NCBI GenBank assembly: GCA_003281085.1
Contig: QCCZ01000001.1
Location: 225,452 to 289,451 of the forward strand
Reading direction: 5' to 3'
Length of the DNA stretch: 64,000 nucleotides
From: OCS155 cluster bacterium AG-349-E07
GTDB lineage: Bacteria > Actinomycetota > Acidimicrobiia > Actinomarinales > Actinomarinaceae
Shown here: positions 14,490 to 24,030 of the stretch, in pieces
Layout: each line of letters opens with the position of its first letter
Position numbering within the stretch: position 1 is the stretch's first letter
Made by a program: the position numbers and the translations under genes
Notes under the pieces: model-generated
What the model saw: only the letters and a program-made list of their open reading frames with translations
Databases searched by the model: none
What the model was told of the DNA's origin: nothing

Positions 14490-15305
14490 ATGGATAAAAA
14501 AATATTTTCGGAAGTAATAGACAACGTAGGGTTAATTTGGTTTAACCGTCCAGAGAAGAAAAATGCATTAAATGATGAATTATGGTTTGGCCTACCAGAA
14601 TTAATCAAAGAATTAGATGACAACAATGAAGCAAGGGTAATTATTATTGCAGCGAAAGGGGATACCTTTTCTGCGGGTATAGACATAAATTTACTTGTAA
14701 GTGCTTTTGACTTGAATGAAGATTTAAAAACTAATGCAAAAGAAAGAATTGAAATCATGGAAATTACAAAAAAATTTCAAGATGCTTTTACTGCAGTTGC
14801 CAAGACTCAAAAACCAACAATTGCTGCTATTCAGGGACATAGCATTGGTGGGGCAACAAACTTAGTAGCTTCTTGTGACATTAGACTTTCAACAAAAGAT
14901 GCAAAATTTTCAATTGGAGAATCCAAGTTAGGGTTAGTTGCCGACGTGGGAGCCTTACAAAGAATGCCAAAGATTATCTCTAAAGGATTATTAAGGGAAC
15001 TTGCGTATACTGGAAAAACTTTTGATGGTGAATACGCAAAGGAAATAGGGTTTGTAAATCATACGTTTGATACCCATGAAGAACTTATAAATGGAGCCAT
15101 GGATTTAGCCAAAGAAATTGCGTCTAATTCACCTCTAGTAATGAGGGGAGTAAAGATGATTCTTGACAAAGGTGAAGAACTTACTTCTGATCAATCATTA
15201 GATCTAGTAAGAATGTGGAGTACTTCATTTTTAAGTTCTGAAGATTTGAAAGAGGGTATTTATGCTCGAATGGAAAAAAGAGAACCTAAATTTAAAGGTG
15301 AATAA
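14490..15305 (+). CDS. Enoyl-CoA hydratase/isomerase family, dienoyl-CoA-isomerase-like
   Basis: The 271-residue crotonase-fold protein has the oxyanion-hole segments AGIDINLL and GHSIGGATNL. The active-site stretch GESKLGLVADVGALQR has Glu and Asp eight residues apart, the spacing seen in mammalian ECH1 (delta3,5-delta2,4-dienoyl-CoA isomerase). A role in degrading unsaturated fatty acids is therefore likelier than simple hydration, but the family is hard to subdivide. It ends 1 bp before the convergent dgt gene. Confidence 0.85.
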   Translation: MDKKIFSEVIDNVGLIWFNRPEKKNALNDELWFGLPELIKELDDNNEARVIIIAAKGDTFSAGIDINLLVSAFDLNEDLKTNAKERIEIMEITKKFQDAFTAVAKTQKPTIAAIQGHSIGGATNLVASCDIRLSTKDAKFSIGESKLGLVADVGALQRMPKIISKGLLRELAYTGKTFDGEYAKEIGFVNHTFDTHEELINGAMDLAKEIASNSPLVMRGVKMILDKGEELTSDQSLDLVRMWSTSFLSSEDLKEGIYARMEKREPKFKGE

Positions 15306-16283
15306 TTATAATTTCTCAAACTCTTTCAAGGCAAACCTGTCAGTCATACCTGCCACATAGTCTACAGCGTTTTCTATTTCTAATTGACTAGTTCTATATT
15401 GCTTAGGTAACAAATCAGGATTATTAGCAAAATTCAAAACAAGCTTTTCAACAATTTTTTTTGCTTCTTCTCTTTCTTTTTTTGTTTCATCTCTAAGATA
15501 TACTTTTTCAAACATAAATTTTCTAAGATCATTCATAATATTTAAAACTTCTTCGTCCATTTTGACACTACCGTCCGAGGAAGCTTTAAATACTCCAGAA
15601 ACTAGGGAATTTATCCATGTACTCCCTGGTTTACCAAGTTGAGAAATAATATGTTTTGGTATTTCATTTTTATTTAATACTCTAGCTCGAATTGCATCTT
15701 CAACATCATGAGACAGATATGCGATTCTATCAGCATACCTGCAAATTAGACCTTCGTTTGTAAAAGGAGGCTCCTTAAATTTCCATGGATGCTTTTCTAT
15801 TCCATTAATAGTTTCCTTTGTAAGATTGAGTGGTTCAATTACTGATAACATTCTTACTGAGTTTTCGGAGTGACTCCATCCACCATCTAGTATTTCATTT
15901 AATACTTCTTCGCCGGTATGTCCAAAAGGGGAATGTCCTACATCATGACCCAAACATATTGCTTCAGTAAGATCTGTATTAAACCCTAACGTTTTTGCGA
16001 TTGACCTTCCAATTTGTGTAACGTTTAGCGTGTGAGTCATTCTTGTAATAAAATGATCTCCATCAGGGTTTATAAAAACTTGTGTTTTATGTTTTAGTCG
16101 CCGAAAAGTTTTTGAGTGAATTATTCTATCTCGATCTCTTTCAAAACATGTTCTAAAAGTATCTTCAGGTTCTTCTTTACTTCTTCCTTTCGAATCTCCA
16201 GAAAAAGACGCATAACTTGATAATGTTACGCGTTCATTTTGTTCTCTCCACTTTCTGTCTCTCAAGATAAATGAATCGTTCAT
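15306..16283 (-). CDS. dgt: dGTP triphosphohydrolase-like protein
   Basis: The 325-residue HD-domain enzyme hydrolyses dNTPs to nucleosides and triphosphate, controlling the dNTP pool. Motifs include RDRDRIIHSKTFRRLKHKTQ near residue 50, the metal-binding HDVGHSPFGHTGE and RYADRIAYLSHDVEDA. Length fits the short dGTPase-like class of actinobacteria. It follows the HAD nucleotidase by 9 bp on the same strand, a small nucleotide-metabolism cluster. Confidence 0.9.
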   Translation of the reverse strand: MNDSFILRDRKWREQNERVTLSSYASFSGDSKGRSKEEPEDTFRTCFERDRDRIIHSKTFRRLKHKTQVFINPDGDHFITRMTHTLNVTQIGRSIAKTLGFNTDLTEAICLGHDVGHSPFGHTGEEVLNEILDGGWSHSENSVRMLSVIEPLNLTKETINGIEKHPWKFKEPPFTNEGLICRYADRIAYLSHDVEDAIRARVLNKNEIPKHIISQLGKPGSTWINSLVSGVFKASSDGSVKMDEEVLNIMNDLRKFMFEKVYLRDETKKEREEAKKIVEKLVLNFANNPDLLPKQYRTSQLEIENAVDYVAGMTDRFALKEFEKL

Positions 16284-16292
16284 ATAATTACT

Positions 16293-16844
16293 TTACAAGT
16301 TGTGTTCCTCAAGTAAAGAAGTTAATTCTGCCCAGTTGTGTATATCTACAGCACCTCTTACAGGTCTGTTGTACTCTCTCACAAAACGTAAAATTAATTT
16401 ATCAGGTACTTTTTTCACAAAGTTTTCTATTTGATGTGGTGCATCATCAATGTAAACATCACACTCAACTCTCCACTTATCCTCAATAAAATGTATTTCT
16501 CTTGAAGGAATTTTGTTTTCACCAAGCCACATTAAAGTATCGTGTATTGACCACCATGGCTTTGAAGATAAAATAACAATTTCATGTCCGCTCAAAGCAA
16601 GCTTAGTTAAAACTTCAACAGAATTTTCGTAGGTTTCTAAATTTCTAAATATTGAACTTCCGTTAATCTCTTTAGCCCATTCCCAAAAATCTAGTTCTGT
16701 TTCGAAATGTGTCAAAGGTTTAGATAATCCCCAATTAATAATATCTGATTCAAGTATTTCTTTACCAAATTCTATTTTGTAATTCTCTGTCCAGCCTTTG
16801 GTAAAATTGGCAACAACACCATCTAAGTCAACTCCTATTCTCAT
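16293..16844 (-). CDS. HAD-family 5'(3')-deoxyribonucleotidase-like phosphatase
   Basis: From the ATG at 16844 the protein is 183 residues and begins directly with the HAD motif I, GVDLDGVVANF. Motif II-like LSSKPWW and the C-terminal metal site YIDDAPHQ follow. This is the layout of small 5'(3')-deoxyribonucleotidases (NT5C-like). An upstream ATG at 16895 would place the start 8 bp from the divergent dnaX and add a non-homologous tail, so the internal start is preferred. It lies beside dgt. Confidence 0.75.
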   Translation of the reverse strand: MRIGVDLDGVVANFTKGWTENYKIEFGKEILESDIINWGLSKPLTHFETELDFWEWAKEINGSSIFRNLETYENSVEVLTKLALSGHEIVILSSKPWWSIHDTLMWLGENKIPSREIHFIEDKWRVECDVYIDDAPHQIENFVKKVPDKLILRFVREYNRPVRGAVDIHNWAELTSLLEEHNL

Positions 16845-16903
16845 TTGACTTAGTTTAATTGTATAGTGCATTATAGAAAGTAAAGATATTACCATTTATA
16901 GAT

Positions 16904-18433
16904 ATGCAAGAAGCCTTATATAGAAAATACAGACCTGATAGCTTAAAAAAGTTAGTCGGACAACCTGATGCTGTAACGTTAATTGAAAAGCAAATAAAGA
17001 ATAATAATTTAAGTCATGCATATTTATTTTCTGGACCAAGGGGTGTTGGCAAAACTTCACTGGCAAGAATAATTGCTACTACTTTGGGTTGTGATCCGGT
17101 CTTTGATATAACTGAAATAGATGCAGCTTCCCACAATAAAGTCGATGACATTAGAGAATTAAATGACAGTATAAACTTTATAGCAAGTAGCCCAGGTAAA
17201 AAGAGAGTATTTATTTTAGATGAGGTGCATATGTTATCTAATGCAGCTTCAAATGCATTTTTAAAAACTTTAGAGGAACCACCAGAGCACGTGATATTCA
17301 TACTTGCAACCACAGAACCCGAAAGAGTATTAGAAACTATTAAAAGTAGAACAACCCACATAGCTTTTAAAAGAATTGGGAATGATGAAATTATAAGCAC
17401 ACTTAATGAGATTGGTAAAAATGAAAAAATAAAAATTAATGACGATGTTTTATGCTATATTGCCAACCAAAGCGATGGTTCATTGCGTGATGCAATAAAT
17501 CTTTTTGAACAAACCCATAATACATTTGGTAATAAAGCAACTATCGATGACTTGTACAGTATTCTTGGCAAAGTCTCTATTGCTGATTTGCAGCAAATTA
17601 TTGAGTCTATTAATACACAAGATACATCTAAGATTCTACATATTCTCAAAGCGAATTATAGCAAAGGCCTTCAGCCTTTAGATATCCTAAATTCTATTAC
17701 CGATTTATTTAGGAATATTTTTTACTTCAAATACTTGCCTGATGATGATACTTTTTTAGCTATTAGCGAAAGCGAAAACACTTTAGTAAAACATTCGAAT
17801 GAATTTATAACAGCCAAGCAGTTATCCAGAATCTTAGATTTATTAGATGAACTTAATCAAACGATTGTCAACGCACCTTCTCAAGAACTAAAGTTGGAAT
17901 TATTCCTTATTAAATTAATTAAACCCCAACTGGCATCTGATATAAAATCAATTTCAAGACGAGTTGACCTTTTAGAAGGTGAACAAAACATTATAGAAAA
18001 TGTTGTTGAAGAAATTCCTACTACTCAACAAACGCCAAAACTAAAAAATAATACTGAAAAAAAAACTAAAAGCCCAATTAAGGCTCCAAAAAAAGATCTA
18101 GAAAATTTTGATGTATATTGGCCAAAAATACTTCAAGAAGGAAAGAATATACTTACTCCAAGAAAATATTCCTATATTACTCTGGTAAGCCCTCAGATAG
18201 AAGATAAGGAAATCCTGACTCTTTATGTTGATGATGAGAATGAGTATTTAATTACTGAGCTGAAAAAATCGCAGGATATTTTGGAATTTATTGAATCAGA
18301 AATTGCAAAAATAATGGGACTAAAAGTTTCTATCCAGGTAAAGGCAGCAAAAGGTTTATCAGCAAACTCTAGTACAGAAAACAATGTTCAAGAAAACATT
18401 AGTGAAGTTTTTGATATCGAAAATATTGACTAA
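16904..18433 (+). CDS. dnaX: DNA polymerase III subunit gamma/tau lacking the zinc module
   Basis: DnaX is the motor subunit of the clamp loader. The 509-residue protein shows Walker A GPRGVGKTSLAR, Walker B LDEVHML, sensor 1 region ATTEPERV, an SRT arginine-finger segment and domain III. The normal insert after Walker A, with four zinc-binding Cys, is missing: the chain passes from ATTLGC to ITEIDAASHN in about six residues. The C terminus (about 360-509) is tau-like and divergent. I see no obvious slippery sequence for a gamma frameshift. The gene end overlaps the convergent 18430 gene by 4 bp. Confidence 0.93.
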   Translation: MQEALYRKYRPDSLKKLVGQPDAVTLIEKQIKNNNLSHAYLFSGPRGVGKTSLARIIATTLGCDPVFDITEIDAASHNKVDDIRELNDSINFIASSPGKKRVFILDEVHMLSNAASNAFLKTLEEPPEHVIFILATTEPERVLETIKSRTTHIAFKRIGNDEIISTLNEIGKNEKIKINDDVLCYIANQSDGSLRDAINLFEQTHNTFGNKATIDDLYSILGKVSIADLQQIIESINTQDTSKILHILKANYSKGLQPLDILNSITDLFRNIFYFKYLPDDDTFLAISESENTLVKHSNEFITAKQLSRILDLLDELNQTIVNAPSQELKLELFLIKLIKPQLASDIKSISRRVDLLEGEQNIIENVVEEIPTTQQTPKLKNNTEKKTKSPIKAPKKDLENFDVYWPKILQEGKNILTPRKYSYITLVSPQIEDKEILTLYVDDENEYLITELKKSQDILEFIESEIAKIMGLKVSIQVKAAKGLSANSSTENNVQENISEVFDIENID

Positions 18434-18771
18434 TTCTCTTTAAGATTTAACTCACTTAAAGCCACTGTTATTCTTCGTGATCCTTGATTTTGAGCACTTT
18501 TGCACAACTCTATAAAACTCCTTAATTCTCCAGTTCTAAATTTTTTTAGTTCGTCTCCAGGCTCAACTTTTGTGTTTCTTTCTCTTTCAAGTAATTTTAT
18601 CTCTATTTCCTTGGCTCTCGCCAGATAAGTACTGCTAACTTCAAAAAGTGTATCAACCCCATCTGCAATCGGGGGGTTAATGTGCCCCATTAACACATCT
18701 ATATAATCATTTATTTCCTCGTGCAATTCTTGTGCGCTGGACAGACCTTTTTTTAATGGAAATTTTTGCAT
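18430..18771 (-). CDS. Helical protein of unknown function downstream of murJ
   Basis: This 113-residue protein is predicted mostly helical, charged, and without signal or membrane segments. It overlaps the murJ stop by one base, so it is probably translated together with murJ, and it overlaps the end of dnaX on the opposite strand by 4 bp. I know no family; a role near the cell envelope is only suggested by the neighbour. Confidence 0.65.
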   Translation of the reverse strand: MQKFPLKKGLSSAQELHEEINDYIDVLMGHINPPIADGVDTLFEVSSTYLARAKEIEIKLLERERNTKVEPGDELKKFRTGELRSFIELCKSAQNQGSRRITVALSELNLKEN

Positions 18772-20252
18772 TAGTTTCTTTTCGTTATATTAATATATTC
18801 AAATTTTAGCAATACAAGAAAAGTAAAAGTTAAACCTAAAATACTTACAAAGTTTGTTGAAAGTTGTATGAGTGTACTTTCAAAAACTAGCAATTCAGAA
18901 AGCAAATATGATAGTACCAAAATTGCACATGATTTAACAACATCTTTAACTAGAGATAAGTTAAGTATCTTTATATTTTTAACTTTTAAATTAATCAGTA
19001 AATATATTGAATAAACAAATAAAGATAATGTAATTAGTAGAGCATAAGTCGGGGCATCTTTATTGTCTATAACAAGCAAAAGTATTGTAGTTAATACAGA
19101 AACTACAGTTCCGCTAATTACAGGAAACCAGAATATTTTTTGAACATAATATGATCTTGTTAGAACTTGGTTCATAGACCAAGGCAATATAGCAAAAACA
19201 ATAATTGAAAATATACTAGCCACAGTTAATGTGTTTGTTGAATTAAAAGCTCCACGTTCGTAAATTATAGAAATTATAGATTCAGCATTAGCAAGACAGA
19301 AAACCATAACGGCACCATTGAATAAAAACAGATAAGAAAGTTGTTTTCTAACTAAAAGAACTAATTCTTCTATTTCATCTGCTTTGAACAATTTTGCAAG
19401 CAATGGATAGCTTGCAACACCAATTGCTTGAGCGATTATACCAACTGGAAGTATGGCAATTCTGCGTGCGTATCTAAAAGTTGCGACACTACCAACAGTA
19501 AGCATTGACCCAAAAATTCTGAAGAGCTGTTCATCTATTACAGCAATCGATTGTCCAACAACTAGGGGTAAAGAGATAAATAGATACTCTTTCAAATATC
19601 TCAGACGAGGAGCAACAAAAATGTATTTAAGACCCGATCTGGACGCACCAATAGCCTGAATTATTAAATGGCCAATTATTGAACCGACTAAAGTTCCTAC
19701 AGCGAAACCTTTAACCGTACTTTCTGGCGAGCTAGAGTTAATCCAACCAAAAAATATAATCGTACTGTTGTAAATCAGTGGGGCAAGTGATGCATATAAG
19801 AAGTTTTCCTTTAAATACTGATAAGACATAAGAATTGCGCCTATAAAAAAGAATATTTGACTAAATATAATTGGGGTAAATACCTCAATAAAAAATGCAG
19901 GTGACTCAACATTTAGAACCTCTGACAATCGGTATCTAAACAAGAAAACTATGACTGAAAATAAAATAAAAACCAAAGACAACCCGTATAAAAGTGACAA
20001 GAAATAGTTATTTAATTCTTCTTCCGACTTACTACTCATCAAGGGAATAAGAGTTATGGCAAGGTAACCTCCAGCTGAAAGATAAAACAAGAAATCAGGA
20101 ATTATAAATGCTAAATCAAGTGTGTCTGTCGCACCTGAAACACCAGTCCATTTAGCTAGAAGAATATCTCTAAAAAATCCTAAAAGCCTACTAGCAGCAT
20201 ATGAAGCTGTAACTATAGATATAGATCCCATTAATTTTTTATAGTTTTGCAT
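18771..20252 (-). CDS. murJ: MurJ/MviN-family lipid II flippase
   Basis: The 493-residue protein has about 14 membrane helices and the MurJ N terminus, with ASRLLGFFRDILLAKWTG near residue 20 and ATDTLDLAFIIPDFL after it. These carry the conserved Arg and Asp of the central cavity. MurJ moves lipid II across the membrane for peptidoglycan synthesis. It lacks the C-terminal pseudokinase part found in mycobacterial MviN. Its start overlaps the PHP gene by 14 bp. Confidence 0.88.
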   Translation of the reverse strand: MQNYKKLMGSISIVTASYAASRLLGFFRDILLAKWTGVSGATDTLDLAFIIPDFLFYLSAGGYLAITLIPLMSSKSEEELNNYFLSLLYGLSLVFILFSVIVFLFRYRLSEVLNVESPAFFIEVFTPIIFSQIFFFIGAILMSYQYLKENFLYASLAPLIYNSTIIFFGWINSSSPESTVKGFAVGTLVGSIIGHLIIQAIGASRSGLKYIFVAPRLRYLKEYLFISLPLVVGQSIAVIDEQLFRIFGSMLTVGSVATFRYARRIAILPVGIIAQAIGVASYPLLAKLFKADEIEELVLLVRKQLSYLFLFNGAVMVFCLANAESIISIIYERGAFNSTNTLTVASIFSIIVFAILPWSMNQVLTRSYYVQKIFWFPVISGTVVSVLTTILLLVIDNKDAPTYALLITLSLFVYSIYLLINLKVKNIKILNLSLVKDVVKSCAILVLSYLLSELLVFESTLIQLSTNFVSILGLTFTFLVLLKFEYINITKRN

Positions 20253-21117
20253 ATGCTTCTTCCATTCTAGATAATAAATTTAAGGGAACTTTTATTGGAT
20301 CATTTTCATAACCTATTCCGAGCAGATTACTTGGCTTATTTTCACCATGAAAATCACTCCCACCAGAAATTAATAGATCTAAACTATCACAAATTTCAAT
20401 AAGTTGAGCTTTCACAGAACTGTTATAACCTGGATAGTAAACCTCTAGACCGCTCAGTCCCATTATTTTTATTTGTTTTAGATAATCAAAAAATTCTGAA
20501 GTAACCCAATTTTGATTTTTTTTGTATGTTTCACCACTCATAAGCGTATGAGGGTGTGCTAAAAAAATTAATGATTTTGACTCTTTTGATAATTGAATTA
20601 TTTCTTCAACATCAAGTTGATGAGTATCTATATTAGGGATGATCCCGTTTCTTAAGAATTTTGTAAAGGCTTCACTTACATTGTTTACATATTGCTTCTC
20701 AACCATTATTTGTGCAATGTGTGGTCTACCAGGCACTTTAGTATTGATGAGATCTAGCTCAGATTTTTCAATATCTATGCCTAACTTGTTCAAGCTTTCA
20801 AGGATTATGTAATTTCTCTCTTTTTTCTTGTTTCTAATCTCTTCAAGTCTTGTGTTTAAGCTTGTGTTTCTGTCTAAAAAATAGACTAAGAGATGAATAC
20901 CGGCAAACGGATTTTTTGACTTTAACTCTTTCCAATCTGCACCAACTTCAATGCCTTTAATTATTTTTATATCATTATCGGAAGGAACCTCAGTTAAATA
21001 TTCATGATCTGTTATTGATATTGCTTCTAACTGTAATTCCTTAGAAAGATTGACAATCTCCTCTACTGAGAGGGTTCCATCAGAATTAACTGAGTGAATG
21101 TGCAAATCTATACTCAT
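20239..21117 (-). CDS. PHP-domain phosphoesterase
   Basis: The 292-residue protein has the polymerase-and-histidinol-phosphatase metal motifs in order: DLHIHSVNSDGT, ITDHEYL, a central LAHPHTL and C-terminal GSDFHGENKP. This matches the TrpH/YciV group (nucleoside 3',5'-bisphosphate phosphatase or 5'-3' RNase AM). The likely role is turnover of pAp or short RNAs, but the substrate is not proven. It overlaps murJ by 14 bp and is divergent from lysC. Confidence 0.85.
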   Translation of the reverse strand: MSIDLHIHSVNSDGTLSVEEIVNLSKELQLEAISITDHEYLTEVPSDNDIKIIKGIEVGADWKELKSKNPFAGIHLLVYFLDRNTSLNTRLEEIRNKKKERNYIILESLNKLGIDIEKSELDLINTKVPGRPHIAQIMVEKQYVNNVSEAFTKFLRNGIIPNIDTHQLDVEEIIQLSKESKSLIFLAHPHTLMSGETYKKNQNWVTSEFFDYLKQIKIMGLSGLEVYYPGYNSSVKAQLIEICDSLDLLISGGSDFHGENKPSNLLGIGYENDPIKVPLNLLSRMEEAYAKL

Positions 21118-21173
21118 AAAAACTAGAGTACTAGGGTCTTTAATTCTTTAATAAATTAATTAGAATGTTTCCA

Positions 21174-22382
21174 ATGAAAATAATCGTACAAAAATTTGGT
21201 GGAACTAGCGTAGCTGATACAAGCTCGTTAAAAATTGTTGCGGAAAGAATAATTGAACGTAAGAAAGAAGGGTACGAAGTAGTAGCTGTGCCTTCAGCAA
21301 TGGGATCCAGCACAGACGAATTAATTGATTTAGCCAATGAGCTTTCCGAAAAACCTACTCCACGTGAGATGGATATGTTGTTATCTGCTGGCGAGAGAAT
21401 AACGATGTCGCTACTTTCAATGTATTTAAACAGTTTGGGTCATAGTTCATTTTCTCTTACAGGCTCTCAAGCTGGAATAATTACTACATCTAGGCACGGC
21501 AAAGCAGAAATTGAAGAAATATCAGGTGAAAGAGTTAGAGAGGGCATTGAACGTGGAGACATTGTTATTGTTGCAGGATTCCAAGGCTTTAATCGTGACA
21601 CGAAAGAAATAACTACCTTAGGCAGAGGAGGATCTGATGCTACTGCGGTTGCTTTAGCAGCTGCCCTTGGTGCTGAAAAGTGTGAAATATTTACTGATGT
21701 GGAGGGAGTATTTACTGCAGATCCGAGAATTATTAATTCAGCAAAGCTAATTGATGAAATTACTTATGACGAGATGCTTGAAATGTCTTCTTCGGGAGCA
21801 GGCGTATTAATGGCTAGGTCTGTAGAATTTGGTAGAAGGTATAATGTGCCAATAATTGTAAAATCAACTTTTACAAACAATAAAGGTACCGTAGTGAAAG
21901 AAAAAACAATGGAAGAGGCAATTGTAAGTGGGGTAACCCATAATGATAAAGAAGTTAAGTTCACACTTTTTGGTGTTCCTGATCAGCCAGGTATTGCTGG
22001 TACAGTTTTTGGGTCTCTTTCAGAGATTGGAACAAATGTTGATATGATTGTTCAAAACGTTTCTAAAGAATCAATTACAGATATTTCATTTACTGCTCCC
22101 TCCGAACAACAAAAAGATGTAGAAGATGCTTTAAAAAATATTTCAAAACAACTCGATGCAAAAGGTTACGACGTAGATGAAAATATCGCTCGAATTTCTA
22201 TAATCGGTGCAGGAATGAAATCAGAATCGGGAGTTGCCTCAAAAATGTTTAAAACTTTGGGAGATAATAAAATTAATATATCAATGATATCCACTTCTCC
22301 TATTAGAGTATCCTGTGTTATCAGCAGTAATGATATTGAGAAGGCTCTTAATGTCCTACATGAAGAATTCATAACAAACTAA
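21174..22382 (+). CDS. lysC: Aspartate kinase
   Basis: Aspartokinase phosphorylates aspartate, the first step to lysine, methionine, threonine and diaminopimelate. The protein of about 402 residues begins with the kinase motif KFGGTSVAD, has TLGRGGSDATAVALAAALGA in the middle and two C-terminal ACT domains (from about residue 260) for feedback control. The ATG at 21174 is preferred to 21165 because family members start a few residues before KFGG; neither has a clear ribosome-binding site. Its stop overlaps the asd start by one base. Confidence 0.94.
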   Translation: MKIIVQKFGGTSVADTSSLKIVAERIIERKKEGYEVVAVPSAMGSSTDELIDLANELSEKPTPREMDMLLSAGERITMSLLSMYLNSLGHSSFSLTGSQAGIITTSRHGKAEIEEISGERVREGIERGDIVIVAGFQGFNRDTKEITTLGRGGSDATAVALAAALGAEKCEIFTDVEGVFTADPRIINSAKLIDEITYDEMLEMSSSGAGVLMARSVEFGRRYNVPIIVKSTFTNNKGTVVKEKTMEEAIVSGVTHNDKEVKFTLFGVPDQPGIAGTVFGSLSEIGTNVDMIVQNVSKESITDISFTAPSEQQKDVEDALKNISKQLDAKGYDVDENIARISIIGAGMKSESGVASKMFKTLGDNKINISMISTSPIRVSCVISSNDIEKALNVLHEEFITN

Positions 22383-23368
22383 TGAATATAGCCATTATTG
22401 GGGCAACTGGATTAGTTGGTCGTAAAATCATAAATTTATCAGAAGAGTATTTTTCGAAAGACACTTCCTACACTTTCTTTGCATCAAATAAATCAAAAGG
22501 CACTGAATTAGAAATAAATAAAGATAAGTTGATTGTTAAAGAATTAATTGAAGAAAATATATCAGAATTTGATATTGCCCTTTTTTCAGCTGGTGGTGAT
22601 AGATCTAGGGAATATGCCAAGAAGTTTGTAGAACATGGAGCATATGTCATTGATAATTCATCAGCTTTCAGACATGACAATGAAGTCCCGTTAGTAGTTT
22701 ATGGAATTAATGAAGAGACTATAAATAGCAACACAAAATTAATTGCTAATCCTAACTGTACAACTATGGGTTTAGTCATGGCTTTAAAACCTCTCCATGA
22801 CAAATTTAATCTTAAATCTATTACGCCAGTCGCGTATCAAGCAGTATCAGGATCAGGAACGCGAGCGGTGGATTCTCTTAGCAGAGAAATTGAAATGGGA
22901 GAGGACTTGAAAGAAGATTATGCAGATGGCTTTTATTCAAGACCAATTGCGAAAAATGTTATTCCAATTGCTGGAAACTTATTAGAGAACGGATATTCTG
23001 ACGAAGAAATGAAGTTTGTAAATGAATCAAGAAAGATACTTTCTATAGACGACTTAATTGTGGAGCCTTCAAACGCTAGGGTTGGAGTAAAAACAGGACA
23101 TGGAACATTTTGTTCAGCAGTTTTTGAAAATGAAGCTACAAGAGAGTCTGCAATTGATGCAATTAACAATTTTGATGGTGTTGAATATTGGGATAATCCA
23201 CTTCCTACCCCACTAGACGCCGAAGGAAGAAATGATGTTTTGATATCAAGAATGAGAGAGGGTATTTCATCAAAAAAAATACTAAACTTTTGGGTTGTTT
23301 CAGATAACTTATTAAAAGGTGCAGCACTTAATGCAGTCCAAATAGCAAAACATGTATCACAGTTATGA
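22382..23368 (+). CDS. asd: Aspartate-semialdehyde dehydrogenase
   Basis: Asd reduces aspartyl phosphate to the semialdehyde with NADPH. The 328-residue protein shows the nucleotide loop GATGLVGRKI at the start, the catalytic Cys in NPNCTTMGLV and the conserved His region VKTGHGTF. The lysC-asd pair, overlapping by one base, is the usual actinobacterial order. Its end overlaps the acyltransferase start by 4 bp. Confidence 0.95.
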   Translation: MNIAIIGATGLVGRKIINLSEEYFSKDTSYTFFASNKSKGTELEINKDKLIVKELIEENISEFDIALFSAGGDRSREYAKKFVEHGAYVIDNSSAFRHDNEVPLVVYGINEETINSNTKLIANPNCTTMGLVMALKPLHDKFNLKSITPVAYQAVSGSGTRAVDSLSREIEMGEDLKEDYADGFYSRPIAKNVIPIAGNLLENGYSDEEMKFVNESRKILSIDDLIVEPSNARVGVKTGHGTFCSAVFENEATRESAIDAINNFDGVEYWDNPLPTPLDAEGRNDVLISRMREGISSKKILNFWVVSDNLLKGAALNAVQIAKHVSQL

Positions 23369-24030
23369 GTGAAGGACATTATAAAAACCTAGCAACTAAG
23401 AAAAGAAGAATTCTTGGCCCCTTTGGAAGATTTTTAATGAAACTATTTAGATGGGATATTAAAGGGGAAATTCCAGATTTAAGCAAAATGATTCTTATTG
23501 GTTTACCTCACACAGCTATGAGAGATGCTTGGTATGCTCTTTTGGCAGTTTGGTCTTTAGATCTAAAAATTAATTTTTTTGGTGCTGCATGGATATTTAC
23601 ACGATTACCTAGCCTGTTTACTATCTCAAAAAATTTAGACAGACTAGGTGTCCCTTGGCCACTTTGGTGGTTACAAAAATATCTTTTATTAAAACTTGGT
23701 GGAATTCCTGTATATAGAGTAAATTCAAAAGGCCTAATTTATGGAGCAGTTGAAGAGTTTAAAAAAATAGATAACTATATTTTAGTTATTGCACCTGAGG
23801 CAGGCACAGAGCCAGTTTCTGAGTTTAGAAGTGGTTTTTACTATCTAGCAAAAGGCCTAAATATACCTCTTGTGCCTATAGCTATAGATTTCAAAAATCG
23901 CTGCTTTTCAATTAAGCAACATTATTTTGTAAGAGGTACGTTTGAGGAAGAGTCCCAAAAGCTTGTTGATCAATTTAAGGGAGTCCAAGGAGCAACTAGA
24001 ACATTTAAAATGCTAGAAAAAATGGAATAA
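23365..24030 (+). CDS. PlsC-like acyltransferase family protein
   Basis: This 221-residue protein resembles 1-acylglycerol-3-phosphate acyltransferases of the divergent bacterial type. The catalytic His-Asp box reads LPHTAMRDAWY near residue 48, and the glycerol-phosphate site EGTR appears as PEAGTEP near residue 145. A membrane-associated role in lipid acylation is likely; the acceptor is unclear. It starts inside the asd stop (ATGA overlap), and its 3' end overlaps the convergent DUF554 gene by 26 bp. Confidence 0.75.
   Translation: MSEGHYKNLATKKRRILGPFGRFLMKLFRWDIKGEIPDLSKMILIGLPHTAMRDAWYALLAVWSLDLKINFFGAAWIFTRLPSLFTISKNLDRLGVPWPLWWLQKYLLLKLGGIPVYRVNSKGLIYGAVEEFKKIDNYILVIAPEAGTEPVSEFRSGFYYLAKGLNIPLVPIAIDFKNRCFSIKQHYFVRGTFEEESQKLVDQFKGVQGATRTFKMLEKME

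Noticed and set aside
16845..16895. Longer N terminus for the HAD phosphatase
   Set aside because: The extra 17 residues precede the motif I strand without homology and would leave 8 bp to the divergent dnaX start.
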